From assembly GCF_030818795.1 (NCBI RefSeq), contig NZ_JAUTAY010000001.1, positions 3,100,001-3,164,000 on the forward strand: a stretch of 64,000 nt of DNA, read 5' to 3'. A model generated the notes under the pieces. That model was given only the letters and a program-made list of their open reading frames with translations. It had not been told where the DNA came from and made no database searches. Position 1 is the first letter of the stretch. Each line of letters begins with the position of its first letter. A program made the translations under genes and the position numbers. This document shows, one piece after another, positions 1-8,833 of this stretch. The DNA comes from Microbacterium sp. SORGH_AS_0862. Lineage in GTDB: Bacteria; Actinomycetota; Actinomycetes; Actinomycetales; Microbacteriaceae.

Positions 1-833
1 ACCCGCTCGCGGACTACGCGCTCACCCCGTCGGTCGCCATCATCGACCCGACGCTGACCGCGGCGCTGCCGGCCTTCCTCGTGGCGGATGCGGGCTTCGA
101 CGCCCTCACCCACGCGACCGAGGCGTACGTGTCCGTCTACGCGAACGACTACACCGACGGACTCGCGCTGCACGCGATCAAGCTGATCTTCGAGAACATC
201 GTGCGTTCCACGCAGGCACCCGCGGGGTCCAAGGACGCCGCCGATCTGCAGGCTCGCGAGAAGATGCACAATGCCGCATCCATCGCCGGCATGGCGTTCG
301 GCAACGCGTTCCTCGGGATCGTGCACGCCATGGCACACGTGACCGGTTCGAAGTTCCACCTCGTGCACGGCCGCACCAACGCGATCTACCTGCCGCACGC
401 GATCCGCTACAACGGCCGCGTTCCCAGCAAGGTCACGAGCTGGCCGAAGTACGAGCGCTACATCGCGCCGGAGCGCTACCAGGAGATCGCCAAGCACCTG
501 GGCCTGAAGGCGGACACCCCGGAGCAGGGCGTCGAGAGCTACGCCCGCGCCGTCGAGAAGCTGCGCGACGCCGTCGGCATCGAGCGCTCGTTCCAGGCGC
601 AGGGTGTTGCGGAGGGCGACTTCATCGGCCGCCTCGACGAGCTGGCCATGGCCGCCTACGGGGACCAGTGCGCTCCGGCCAACCCACGTCTGCCGCTGCT
701 CGCGGACATGCGCACCCTCATGGAGGCGGCCTACTACGGCACCTCGTTCGACGAAGTGCGCGCTGCCCGTGCGCACGCCGAAGCTGCGGCGGATGCGGCG
801 ACTGAGCCCGCCCGTCCGACGCAGGACGCCTGA
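1..833 (+). CDS. adhE: Bifunctional acetaldehyde-CoA/alcohol dehydrogenase, C-terminal part (partial)
   Basis: Only the last 276 codons are present; the frame is open from base 3, so the gene starts upstream of the window. The visible part is the iron-dependent alcohol dehydrogenase half of AdhE, which reduces acetaldehyde to ethanol with NADH. It shows the metal-ligand segments of that family: the D-A-L-T-H-A-T-E-A-Y stretch near the beginning, then the G-I-V-H-A-M-A-H segment, then F-H-L-V-H-G-R-T-N. The long segment around K-Y-E-R-Y and the length of the C-terminal tail favour AdhE over a short stand-alone iron alcohol dehydrogenase, but the acetaldehyde dehydrogenase half cannot be seen. 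The alanine-rich last 25 residues look disordered. Confidence 0.88.
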   Translation, partial: PLADYALTPSVAIIDPTLTAALPAFLVADAGFDALTHATEAYVSVYANDYTDGLALHAIKLIFENIVRSTQAPAGSKDAADLQAREKMHNAASIAGMAFGNAFLGIVHAMAHVTGSKFHLVHGRTNAIYLPHAIRYNGRVPSKVTSWPKYERYIAPERYQEIAKHLGLKADTPEQGVESYARAVEKLRDAVGIERSFQAQGVAEGDFIGRLDELAMAAYGDQCAPANPRLPLLADMRTLMEAAYYGTSFDEVRAARAHAEAAADAATEPARPTQDA

Positions 834-852
834 ATCCCCTTCTCGGCGTCCG

Positions 853-884
853 GGCCCCGGGATCCTCGTGATCCCGGGGCCTTC
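853..884 (+). terminator. Rho-independent-type terminator after adhE
   Basis: A perfect 12-bp inverted repeat (GGCCCCGGGATC and its complement) flanks a 5-base loop, 20 bases after the adhE stop. There is a short T-containing tail but no long T run, as is common in high-GC actinobacteria. Confidence 0.7.
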
Positions 885-910
885 GCCGTGCCAGGAGGTA
901 GGGTCGAGGC

Positions 911-1390
911 ATGGTTTCGCGCGACGACGACGCTCTCAGCTGGGACGGTGACGACGACCCGACGCTCGCCCCGCAGGTGGCGCCCCGCCGGGCCCCGTCC
1001 GTCCCGGAGACGGCGCCGAAAGATGCTCCCGCGAGCCGGGCGAGCGTGGAGACGGATGCGGCACCCGCATCCGTCTCCGACGACGCCGAGTCCGCGCCGA
1101 TGAGCAATGCCGCGCTCGTGACGCTCGGCGTGTTCGGCGGGATCTATCTGCTGCTCGCCGTCGGGTGGTTCATCGGCGGGTCGCGCCTGCAGTTCGTCGC
1201 GCAGCTGTTCATCAATCCCGCAGCTCACATCGCGGCGTGGATCCTGGCGATCGCGGCCCCCGCGGTCTGGTTCACGACCACGATGGTGCTGACCCGCTCC
1301 CGGCCCATGTGGCTGCGGATCGTGGCGCTGGTCGTCGGCGCGGTGGTGCTGCTGCCCTGGCCGTTCCTCATGACGGGAGTCGGAGCATGA
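911..1390 (+). CDS. Small membrane protein of unknown function
   Basis: 159 residues. The first about 65 residues are acidic, proline/alanine-rich and probably disordered (D-D-D runs, several S/T-P-E segments). Three hydrophobic segments follow, at roughly residues 70-90, 105-123 and 133-152. The start is the ATG at 911; a good Shine-Dalgarno (AGGAGG, 893-898) runs into a TAGGGT -10-like box at 899-904, so either a leadered or a leaderless transcript is possible. The stop overlaps the start of the next gene by four bases (ATGA), so the two membrane proteins are probably translated together. I recognise no functional motif. Confidence 0.7.
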   Translation: MVSRDDDALSWDGDDDPTLAPQVAPRRAPSVPETAPKDAPASRASVETDAAPASVSDDAESAPMSNAALVTLGVFGGIYLLLAVGWFIGGSRLQFVAQLFINPAAHIAAWILAIAAPAVWFTTTMVLTRSRPMWLRIVALVVGAVVLLPWPFLMTGVGA

Positions 1391-1731
1391 GCGCCACGAC
1401 GCCCGCGCGCCGCGTCGCGTTGCCGGTCTGGCTGATCGTCACGATCGCCGGCTTCGCCGCCCTCTTCTTCGCGTTCGCGCTCTGGACGGCGCTCGGATTC
1501 CTGTTCCAGCAGGCCGGGGGAGACGCCGGCCTGACCGGGTACGGCTGGTTCGTGCTGCTGCTGCCCGTGCTGTTCCCGATCCTCGTGTTCGCCGGCTGCT
1601 TCGCCCTCGGCTGGCGGCGCAAGGCGGGGCCCTTCGCGCTTGTGCTCCTGCTCGGCCTGTGCCTGGTCACCGTCTTCTGGCTCGACATCTTCGCCTACGC
1701 GTCGGTCACCCCCGCGCTCTACAACGCCTGA
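1387..1731 (+). CDS. Small membrane protein of unknown function
   Basis: 114 residues with three predicted membrane helices (about residues 13-38, 53-72 and 80-100) and a short W-R-R-K basic loop. The start ATG at 1387 overlaps the previous stop (ATGA), which decides the start and indicates translational coupling. The pair is conserved-looking but has no recognisable enzymatic motif. It sits between adhE and serA without an obvious link to either. Confidence 0.7.
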   Translation: MSATTPARRVALPVWLIVTIAGFAALFFAFALWTALGFLFQQAGGDAGLTGYGWFVLLLPVLFPILVFAGCFALGWRRKAGPFALVLLLGLCLVTVFWLDIFAYASVTPALYNA

Positions 1732-1785
1732 GATCCGAAGGCCCAACGTCCCGTCACACGGTCGGGGACACCGCGACCGGGGCAG

Positions 1786-1791
1786 TAGGCT
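1786..1791 (+). promoter_or_regulatory. Probable -10 box for serA
   Basis: TAGGCT, the recurrent -10 hexamer of this window, lies 96 bases before the serA start, so serA would carry a leader of roughly 90 nt. I did not find a recognisable riboswitch in that leader. Confidence 0.4.
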
Positions 1792-1887
1792 GACAAGTGC
1801 GCGGCCGGCCAGTCCGCGACGCGCTTCCACCCGCCTCGCGCCGTCGTGCTCTGCACGCGGTCCCGCATGTGTCAAAGGACATCCGCT

Positions 1888-3492
1888 GTGACCAAGCCCG
1901 TCGTCCTCATCGCTGAAGAGCTCTCTCCCGCCACGATCGACGCCCTCGGGCCCGATTTCGACGTGCGCCACGTCGACGGAGCGGATCGCTCCGCACTGCT
2001 GCCCGCCCTCGCGGACGCGCACGCGGTGCTCGTGCGGTCGGCGACGCGGATGGATGCGGAGGCCATCGCCGCCGCGCCTGTGCTCAAGGTCATCGCCCGC
2101 GCCGGCGTCGGACTCGACAACGTCGACATCAAGGCCGCGACGACCGCCGGCGTCATGGTCGTCAACGCCCCGACCTCGAACATCATCTCTGCGGCGGAGC
2201 TCACCGTCGGCCACATCCTGAGCCTCGCGCGCCGCATCCCGGCCGCGCACGCATCCCTCTCTTCCGGTGCATGGAAGCGCAGCTCGTTCACCGGCACCGA
2301 GCTCTTCGAGAAGACCGTGGGCATCATCGGCCTCGGCCGCATCGGCGCGCTCATCGCCGCCCGGCTGCAGGCCTTCGACATGCGTGTCGTCGCCTACGAC
2401 CCCTACGTCACAAGCGCCCGCGCCCAGCAGCTGGGCGTCGAGCTCCTCACTCTCGACGAGCTGCTCGAGCAGAGCGACTTCATCACCATCCACATGCCCA
2501 AGACGCCCGAGACGACGGGCATGATCAGCACCGAGCAGCTGCGCCGCATGAAGCCGACCGCCTTCGTGGTCAACGTCGCCCGCGGCGGGCTGATCGACGA
2601 GGCAGCTCTCGCCGACGCCCTGATCTCGGGCGAGATCGCCGGCGCGGGTCTCGACGTGTTCTCGAGCGAGCCGCCCGCCGCCGACAGCGACGCCGCCCGA
2701 CTGCTGTCGCTGCCGAACGTGGTCGTCACCCCGCACCTCGGCGCATCGACCGACGAAGCGCAGGAGAAGGCCGGCGTCTCGGTCGCCAAGTCCGTGCGCC
2801 TGGCGCTGTCGGGTGAGCTCGTCCCGGATGCGGTCAACGTCGCCGGTGGCGTCATCGACCCCTACGTCCGCCCGGGCATCGCGCTCGTCGAGAAGCTCGG
2901 CCAGATCTTCTCCGCCCTCGCCGTCTCGCCCGTCACGAGCATCGACGTCGAGGTGCACGGCGAGCTCAAGGACTACGACGTCAGTGTGCTGAAGCTCGCA
3001 GCCCTCAAGGGGGTGTTCACGAACATCGTCAGCGAGTCGGTGTCCTACGTGAACGCGCCGCTGCTCGCCGACCAGCGCGGCATCGAGGTGCGGCTGATCG
3101 TCGACGGCGTGAGCGAGGAGTACCGCAACGTCATCACCGTCGCGGGCGCCCTGTCCGACGGTTCCCAGCTCTCCGTATCGGGCACGCTGACCGGTACGAA
3201 GCAGATCGAGAAGATCGTCGCCATCAACGGTCACGCTCTCGAGCTTCCGATCGAGAAGCACCACATCGTGATGCAGTACACCGACCGTCCCGGAATCGTC
3301 GCCGTCTACGGCCAGCGGTTCGGGGAGGCCGGCATCAACATCGCCGGGATGCAGATCGCCCGCCGTGCGGCAGGGGGACAGGCCCTCTCGGTACTGACGG
3401 TCGACTCGCCCGTGCCCGACGAGCTGCTCGCCGAGGTCGGCTCCGCCATCGAGGCCGACCTGTTCCGCCAGATCGAGATCACCGAGTCCTGA
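1888..3492 (+). CDS. serA: D-3-phosphoglycerate dehydrogenase
   Basis: 534 residues, the long SerA form usual in actinobacteria. It oxidises 3-phosphoglycerate with NAD+ as the first step of serine synthesis. The order is: N-terminal substrate-domain half, Rossmann domain with G-L-G-R-I-G near residue 145, catalytic R-A-G-V-G and E/H residues (P-H-L-G-A-S-T), an intervening domain, and a C-terminal ACT domain (H-H-I-V-M-Q-Y-T-D-R-P-G-I) that usually binds serine for feedback control. I chose the GTG at 1888 over the upstream ATG at 1846 because AAAGGA lies 8 bases before it and the protein then begins at the normal beta strand. A short GC hairpin (3498-3514) follows the stop. Confidence 0.95.
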   Translation: MTKPVVLIAEELSPATIDALGPDFDVRHVDGADRSALLPALADAHAVLVRSATRMDAEAIAAAPVLKVIARAGVGLDNVDIKAATTAGVMVVNAPTSNIISAAELTVGHILSLARRIPAAHASLSSGAWKRSSFTGTELFEKTVGIIGLGRIGALIAARLQAFDMRVVAYDPYVTSARAQQLGVELLTLDELLEQSDFITIHMPKTPETTGMISTEQLRRMKPTAFVVNVARGGLIDEAALADALISGEIAGAGLDVFSSEPPAADSDAARLLSLPNVVVTPHLGASTDEAQEKAGVSVAKSVRLALSGELVPDAVNVAGGVIDPYVRPGIALVEKLGQIFSALAVSPVTSIDVEVHGELKDYDVSVLKLAALKGVFTNIVSESVSYVNAPLLADQRGIEVRLIVDGVSEEYRNVITVAGALSDGSQLSVSGTLTGTKQIEKIVAINGHALELPIEKHHIVMQYTDRPGIVAVYGQRFGEAGINIAGMQIARRAAGGQALSVLTVDSPVPDELLAEVGSAIEADLFRQIEITES

Positions 3493-3618
3493 CTCGCGGC
3501 GCCGCCGCGGCGCCTCCCAGGGCCTCGACGCCGAGCGGGCATCGGTTCGCCGAATGAGCATCCGATCGGGTGCTCGCTCGATGAACGGATGCGCGTTCGA
3601 GGTTCGCGTTGGCGCGGG

Positions 3619-4164
3619 TCAGCCGCGGGCTGCGCGGGTGACGATCTCGATAAGGGCGTCCATCGCCGCGCCGGTCGGGGTGGGGCCGGCGACGCCGTCG
3701 CCCTCGAGGGCGTTGTTGAAGTACAGGCCGTCGCTCACGAGCATCACGAGGTCCAGGGCCGCCTCGCTCGCCACGTGCGACCGCAGCGCATCGGCCCAGC
3801 GGTCGCGGATGGTGCGCAGGGCGGCGCCCGCGGGGGCGTGCCCGCCCTGGGCGAGCCGTGAGACGGCGACCAGGGCCCGATCCAGCGCGTCATCGCTCAT
3901 CGCGGACGTGCGCACGAAGTAGGCGACGGGGCCTTCCGCCGACGCCGACATGCGATCCAGGTCCTCTTCGACCAGCACGTGGAGACGTTCGAGCAGACCG
4001 GTCTCCAGGGCGTCCTTCGACCCGAAGTGGTACAGCAGACCGCCCTTCGAAACCCCGGCAGCCCGGGCCGTGGCATCCATCGTCGCCGCGCGCTCGCCCT
4101 CGGTGACGAGAAGTCTCTCGAAGGCGTCGAGCACCAGCTCACGGGCGCGCGGGGGGCGACTCAT
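3619..4164 (-). CDS. TetR-family repressor of the adjacent efflux pump
   Basis: 181 residues. The N-terminal helix-turn-helix is clear (A-T-M-D-A-T-A-R-A-A-G-V-S-K-G-G-L-L-Y-H-F), followed by a helical ligand-binding half of TetR_C type. The start is taken as the ATG at 4164 (M-S-R-P-P-R); a longer reading to 4242 would run through the operator. It is divergent from the MFS gene at 4233, and the 68-base gap contains a symmetric operator, so the standard arrangement is repression of both genes until a toxic ligand binds. The inducer cannot be inferred. Confidence 0.88.
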   Translation of the reverse strand: MSRPPRARELVLDAFERLLVTEGERAATMDATARAAGVSKGGLLYHFGSKDALETGLLERLHVLVEEDLDRMSASAEGPVAYFVRTSAMSDDALDRALVAVSRLAQGGHAPAGAALRTIRDRWADALRSHVASEAALDLVMLVSDGLYFNNALEGDGVAGPTPTGAAMDALIEIVTRAARG

Positions 4165-4204
4165 GGTCTCGATGGTACTGACGAGGGACGTGTCATCTCT
4201 GTTA

Positions 4205-4226
4205 CTATACCAGCCGGACGGTATAG
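4205..4226. promoter_or_regulatory. TetR-type operator between divergent genes
   Basis: CTATACC-N8-GGTATAG with a CCGG centre, a near-symmetric 22-bp site. It overlaps -10-like hexamers on both strands (TATAGT reading left at 4209-4204, TACTAT reading right at 4203-4208), so a bound repressor would block both promoters. The MFS start codon is only 7 bases after the site. Confidence 0.72.
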
Positions 4227-4232
4227 AAACAC

Positions 4233-5780
4233 ATGAACACACTCACTCAAGACATCGCCATCGCCGAGGCCGAGGGCCGCCGCGTCGGATGGCGCGGCTG
4301 GGCGGCGCTCGTCGTCCTCATGCTCCCCGTGCTGCTGGTCGCGGTCGACAACACGGTGCTGAGCTTCGCGCTCCCGGAGATCGCGCTGCAGTTGCAGCCC
4401 ACCAGCACGCAGCAGCTCTGGATCATCGACGTGTATCCGCTCGTGCTTGCGGGATCCCTCGTGACGATGGGCACGCTCGGCGACCGTTTCGGACGTCGTC
4501 GGATGCTGCTGATCGGCGCAACGGGCTTCGCCGCCGTCTCCGCCCTCGGCGCGTTCGCCCCCAACGCCGAGCTGTTGATCGCCGCACGTGCCGTCATGGG
4601 CGTCTTCGGCGCGATGCTGATGCCCTCGACGTTGTCGCTGCTGCGGAGCATCTTCACCGACCGCAATCAGCGCAGGCTCGCGATCGCCGTCTGGGCGGCC
4701 ATGTTCTCGGCGGGGGCGGCGCTCGGTCCCGTCGTGGGCGGGTTCCTCCTCGAGCACTTCGCGTGGGGATCCGTGTTCCTGATGGCCGTGCCCGTGCTCA
4801 TCCCGCTGCTTGTGCTCGCGCCGATCCTGGTGCCGGAGAGCCGCGACCCGAACCCCGGTCGCGTGGATCCGGTGAGCATCGTGCTCTCGATGGCGACCAT
4901 GGTGCCGATCGTCTATGCGATCAAGGAGGCCGCCGCACACGGCCCGAGCCCGCTCGTCGCCGCGCTGCTCGTCGCTGGCGTCGGGTTCGGTGTGCTGTTC
5001 GTGCGCCGACAGCGTCGCTCCGAGACCCCGATGCTGGATGTCCGCCTGTTCGCGCGCGGCGCCTTCAGCGGCGCGCTGCTCGTCAATCTGCTGAGCGTGC
5101 TCGCGCTGGTCGGCTTCATCTACTTCGTCTCGCAGCATCTGCAGCTCATCGTCGGTCTCTCACCCATGACTGCGGGCCTGGCGCTCGTGCCCGGTCTCGC
5201 GCTCATGATCGTCGCGGGACTCGCGATCGTCCCGGTCGCCAAGCGCGTCTCGCCGCGGGTGGTCATCCCGGTGGCGCTGGTGTTCTCGTTCGCGGGATAC
5301 GTGATGGTCGCGCTGTCCACGGATCCGGGCTCGGTGGCACTGCTCGTGGTCGCCTTCATGGTGCTGGGTATCGGGATCGGCGCGGCCGAGACCGTCTCGA
5401 ACGAGCTCGTGCTCGCCAGCGCCCCGCCGGCGAAGGCGGGAGCGGCCAGCGCCGTCTCCGAGACGGCGTACGAGGTGGGCGCGGTGCTGGGAACGTCGCT
5501 GCTCGGAGGGCTGCTCACCGCGCTCTACCGCGCGAACCTCGTCGTGCCGCAGGGTGTTCCCGCGGACGTCGCGGATGCGGCGCGCGAGACGCTGGCGGGT
5601 GCGGTGAGCGCGGCGGACGGGCTCGCTCCCGAGACGGGAGCCGCGCTCCGGGATGCGGCCGCGCACGCCTTCGACGCCGGTGTCGGCGTCACCTCGCTCA
5701 TCGGCGCGGGTCTGGTCGTCGTGGCAGCGGTCATCGCCGCCACTACGCTGGGAGCATCCCGCAACTCGCCGCGGCGGTGA
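4233..5780 (+). CDS. DHA2-type (14-TM) MFS multidrug efflux transporter
   Basis: 515 residues with about 14 hydrophobic helices. MFS motif A is clear after helix 2 (G-T-L-G-D-R-F-G-R-R-R-M) and motif C in helix 5 (G-A-A-L-G-P-V-V-G-G), which marks a proton-driven drug exporter of the EmrB/QacA/SmvA group. The D-N-T-V-L motif in helix 1 also fits DHA2. There is no strong Shine-Dalgarno before the ATG, only about 18 bases of leader if the TACTAT box is used. The divergent TetR gene and operator suggest substrate-induced expression. Specific drugs cannot be read from the sequence. Confidence 0.88.
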   Translation: MNTLTQDIAIAEAEGRRVGWRGWAALVVLMLPVLLVAVDNTVLSFALPEIALQLQPTSTQQLWIIDVYPLVLAGSLVTMGTLGDRFGRRRMLLIGATGFAAVSALGAFAPNAELLIAARAVMGVFGAMLMPSTLSLLRSIFTDRNQRRLAIAVWAAMFSAGAALGPVVGGFLLEHFAWGSVFLMAVPVLIPLLVLAPILVPESRDPNPGRVDPVSIVLSMATMVPIVYAIKEAAAHGPSPLVAALLVAGVGFGVLFVRRQRRSETPMLDVRLFARGAFSGALLVNLLSVLALVGFIYFVSQHLQLIVGLSPMTAGLALVPGLALMIVAGLAIVPVAKRVSPRVVIPVALVFSFAGYVMVALSTDPGSVALLVVAFMVLGIGIGAAETVSNELVLASAPPAKAGAASAVSETAYEVGAVLGTSLLGGLLTALYRANLVVPQGVPADVADAARETLAGAVSAADGLAPETGAALRDAAAHAFDAGVGVTSLIGAGLVVVAAVIAATTLGASRNSPRR

Positions 5781-5809
5781 TGCCCGCGGCATCCTGAGAC
5801 AGGAGTCCC

Positions 5810-6856
5810 ATGTCGCGCGTCGTGAAGCTCGCCGTCATCCCCGGTGACGGAATCGGTCCGGAGGTCGTCGCCGAAGCCGACAAGGTGCTCGAAGCGGTTG
5901 CCGCCGGCACCGACGTGACGTTCGAGCGCACCTGGTTCTCGCTCGGTGCCGCGCGCTTTCTCGAGACCGGTGACACCCTCACCGACGACGATCTGGCGGC
6001 GATCGCCGCGCACGACGCCATCCTGCTCGGCGCCGTCGGGGGAGTGCCCGGCGACCCTCGCCTGAAGAACGCGAACATCGAGCGCGGCCTGCTGCTCAAG
6101 CTGCGCTTCGCGCTCGACCACTACGTGAACCTGCGCCCGTCCAAGCTGTACCCCGGCGCCAGCGGCCCCCTCGCCGACCCGGGCGAGATCGACTTCGTCG
6201 TGGTGCGCGAGGGGACCGAGGGTCCGTATGTCGGCAACGGGGGCGCGATCCGCGTGGGCACCCCGCACGAGGTGGCCAACGAGACCTCGGTGAACACGGC
6301 GTTCGGTGTCGAACGCGTCGTACGTTTCGCCTTCGCCGAGGCGGAGCGCCGCCGTAAGAAGCTCACCCTCGTGCACAAGACGAACGTCCTCGTCCACGCC
6401 GGGGGCATCTGGAAGCGGATCGTCGACGAGGTGGCGACGGAGCACCCCGACGTCGCCGTAGACTATCTGCACGTCGACGCGGCCACGATCTTCCTGGTCA
6501 CGAACCCCAGCCGCTTCGACGTGATCGTCACCGACAACCTCTTCGGTGACATCCTGACCGACCTGGCAGGTGCCGTCACCGGTGGCATCGGCCTCGCCGC
6601 ATCCGGGAACATCAATCCCGACGGCGACTTCCCGTCGATGTTCGAGCCCGTTCACGGTTCGGCTCCCGACATCGCGGGCCAGCAGAAGGCCGACCCCACG
6701 GCCGCGATCCTCTCGGTGGCTCTCCTGCTGAATCATCTGGGACTTCGCGATGACGCCGACCGCCTCACCCGCGCGGTCGAGGCCGACATCGCCGAGCGTT
6801 CCGATTCGGTCCGCACCACAGCACAGATCGGCGACGCGATCATCGCGCGGCTCTAG
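5810..6856 (+). CDS. leuB: 3-isopropylmalate dehydrogenase
   Basis: 348 residues. It oxidatively decarboxylates 3-isopropylmalate to 2-oxoisocaproate in leucine synthesis. Visible features are the N-terminal [11 protein letters not shown], the [10 protein letters not shown] active-site strand, the catalytic Y/K region (V-H-K-T-N-V-L), and the metal/NAD site ([12 protein letters not shown] and [12 protein letters not shown]). Length and motifs fit the actinobacterial LeuB branch. A GACAGGAG Shine-Dalgarno precedes the ATG. ilvE follows 67 bases later, so the last two steps of leucine formation are adjacent, while leuCD lie about 50 kb away at 56 kb. Confidence 0.95.
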   Translation: MSRVVKLAVIPGDGIGPEVVAEADKVLEAVAAGTDVTFERTWFSLGAARFLETGDTLTDDDLAAIAAHDAILLGAVGGVPGDPRLKNANIERGLLLKLRFALDHYVNLRPSKLYPGASGPLADPGEIDFVVVREGTEGPYVGNGGAIRVGTPHEVANETSVNTAFGVERVVRFAFAEAERRRKKLTLVHKTNVLVHAGGIWKRIVDEVATEHPDVAVDYLHVDAATIFLVTNPSRFDVIVTDNLFGDILTDLAGAVTGGIGLAASGNINPDGDFPSMFEPVHGSAPDIAGQQKADPTAAILSVALLLNHLGLRDDADRLTRAVEADIAERSDSVRTTAQIGDAIIARL

Positions 6857-6923
6857 GCGTAACCTGGAGCCCGCAGCCGTCGCCCGTGACCGCGCCGCCA
6901 GGCGCAGATGAAGCGAGATCCTC

Positions 6924-8031
6924 ATGACACTCCTCGACACCGATCCCGACCAGGGCCTCGCACCGCTCGAGTTCGCCGTCACCCGCAACCTCGCCGCCCG
7001 CGGCGCCGCGGAGCGCGAGCAGATCCTCGAGAACCCCGGCTTCGGCACCCGCGTTCACCGACCACATGGTCGACATCTGCTGGTCGTTGCGCGGCGGCTG
7101 GCACCGTCCGCGTGTGCAGCCCTACGGCCCGATCTCGTTGGACCCGGCCGCAGCCGTCCTGCACTACGGCCAAGAGATCTTCGAGGGCATCAAGGCCTAC
7201 CGTCACGCCGACGGCTCGATCCACACCTTCCGCCCCGACCAGAACGGCCGGCGTCTGCAGCGCTCGGCGCGGCGGCTCGCGCTGCCGGAACTGCCGGTGT
7301 CGTACTTCGTGCAGTCGCTCCGCGAGCTGATCAAGGTGGATGCTGCCTGGGTGCCCTCCGGCGCAGACCAGAGCCTGTACCTGCGTCCCTTCATGTTCGC
7401 CAAGGAGGCTTTCCTCGGCGTGCGTCCGGCGCAGAAGGTCGCGTACTACCTCATCGCGAGCCCCGCGGGCGCCTACTTCAAGGGCGGCGTGAAGCCGGTC
7501 TCGATCTGGCTGAGCGAGGACTACTCGCGCGCCGGCAAGGGCGGCACGGGCGCGGCGAAGACCGGCGGCAACTATGCCGCGAGCCTGCTGCCTCAGTCCG
7601 AGGCGTACGAGAACGAGTGCGACCAGGTCGTCTTCCTCGACCAGGACGGCAACGTCGAGGAGCTCGGCGGCATGAACATCGTGTTCGTCAAGAAGGACGG
7701 CACGCTCGTGACCCCGCAGTCCGACTCGATCCTCGAGGGCATCACGCGCGACTCGATCCTTCAGCTCGCGATCGACCGCGGCCACAAGGTCGAGGGGCGC
7801 GCCGTGTCGCTCGCCGAGTGGCGCGACGGCGTCGCCTCGGGCGACATCGTCGAGGTCTTCGCGTGCGGCACAGCCGCGGTGGTGACGCCGATCGGGCAGC
7901 TCAAGGGCAAGAACTTCTTCGACGAGCAGCCGACCGGCTCGCTCGCGCTGTCGCTGCGCGAGGAGCTGACCGACATCCAGTACGGCCGCCGCGAAGACAC
8001 GCACAACTGGCTCGTCCGACTCGACGCCTGA
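6924..8031 (+). pseudogene. ilvE: Branched-chain amino-acid aminotransferase, interrupted by a +1 frameshift
   Basis: Transaminates the branched-chain 2-oxo acids with glutamate. The first 43 codons (6924 to about 7052) read M-T-L-L-D-T-D-P and end G-F-G-T-R; the rest is in the next frame from [11 protein letters not shown] to the stop at 8031. Removing one base at about 7053 (the G in CGC-G-TTC) restores a continuous 368-residue IlvE. The PLP lysine region ([10 protein letters not shown]) and the F-E-G-I-K-A-Y segment are intact. An internal ATG at 7066 could start a protein lacking the N-terminus. Because leuB upstream is intact and the defect is one base, sequencing error is a serious possibility. 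Confidence 0.85.
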
Positions 8032-8053
8032 TCCCGCAGCGAGGCGTCCTGGA

Positions 8054-8068
8054 TAGGCTGAACGGGTG
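8054..8068 (+). promoter_or_regulatory. -10 box and leaderless start of the FAH gene
   Basis: TAGGCT at 8054-8059 is followed by six bases and then the GTG start at 8066. No room remains for a Shine-Dalgarno, so the transcript probably begins at or next to the start codon. Confidence 0.55.
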
Positions 8069-8833
8069 AAGATCGCTCGTTTCAGCCACCAGGACGCCAT
8101 CGCTTACGGAATCGTCGACGACGACGAACTCGTGCAGCTCGCCGGGGACCCGATGTTCGCCGGCTTCGAGCCCACGGGCAAGCGCATTCCGATCGCGGAT
8201 GTGGCGCTGCTGGCGCCGGTGATCCCGCGATCCAAGGTCGTGGCGATCGGACGCAACTACCGTGCCCACGCGGAGGAGCTCGGAAACGACGTCCCCGCCG
8301 AGCCGCTGATGTTCCTCAAGCCCAACACCGCGGTGATCGGTCCCGGCGACGTCATCGTGCGTCCCACGCAGTCCGAGCGCGTCGATTTCGAGGGCGAGCT
8401 GGTCGTGGTGATCGGCCGGATCGCTAAGAACGTGCCGGTCGAGAAGGCCCTCGACGTCGTGTTCGGCTACACGGTCGGCAACGACGTCACCGCCCGCGAC
8501 CTCCAGCGCAGCGACGGGCAGTGGTCGCGCGCCAAGGGCTTCGACACCTTCTGCCCGCTCGGGCCGGTCATCGAGACGGAGTTCGATCCCGCATCCGCCG
8601 CGCGCGTCGTGACCCGCGTCAACGGCGACGAGCGCCAGTCGGCGCCGCTCACCGATCTGATGTTCCCGATCGCCGAGCTGATCGCGTACGCGTCGTCGGT
8701 GTTCACGCTGCTTCCGGGCGACGTCATCATGACCGGAACCCCCGCCGGTGTCGGCCCCCTCGTGGCCGGCGACGAGGTCGAGGTCGAGGTCGAGGGGATC
8801 GGCGTGCTGCGCAACACCGTGCGCGATGCCTGA
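8066..8833 (+). CDS. Fumarylacetoacetate hydrolase-family protein
   Basis: 255 residues starting at a GTG. The C-terminal FAH fold is obvious: V-A-I-G-R-N-Y-R-A-H, the metal-ligand segment V-D-F-E-G-E-L-V-V-V-I-G, Y-T-V-G-N-D-V-T-A-R-D-L-Q, and the loop M-T-G-T-P-A-G-V-G-P. Members are Mg2+-dependent C-C hydrolases, oxaloacetate decarboxylases/tautomerases or acylpyruvases, and sequence alone does not separate these. Proofreading of oxaloacetate or acylpyruvate is possible. It overlaps the following MFS gene by 8 bases and so is probably co-transcribed with it. Confidence 0.88.
   Translation: MKIARFSHQDAIAYGIVDDDELVQLAGDPMFAGFEPTGKRIPIADVALLAPVIPRSKVVAIGRNYRAHAEELGNDVPAEPLMFLKPNTAVIGPGDVIVRPTQSERVDFEGELVVVIGRIAKNVPVEKALDVVFGYTVGNDVTARDLQRSDGQWSRAKGFDTFCPLGPVIETEFDPASAARVVTRVNGDERQSAPLTDLMFPIAELIAYASSVFTLLPGDVIMTGTPAGVGPLVAGDEVEVEVEGIGVLRNTVRDA

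Noticed and set aside
1797..1917. Possible leaderless uORF upstream of serA (GTG 1797)
   Set aside because: It runs into serA in another frame, has no Ser-codon run or hairpin, and gives no sign of attenuation.
3498..3514. Hairpin after serA as a strong terminator
   Set aside because: The 6-bp GC stem has no T run and could occur by chance at this GC content; it is mentioned only under serA.
1225..3561. A 778-codon minus-strand frame opposite serA
   Set aside because: Low-complexity Asp/Gly/Arg composition and complete overlap with serA; no start signal.
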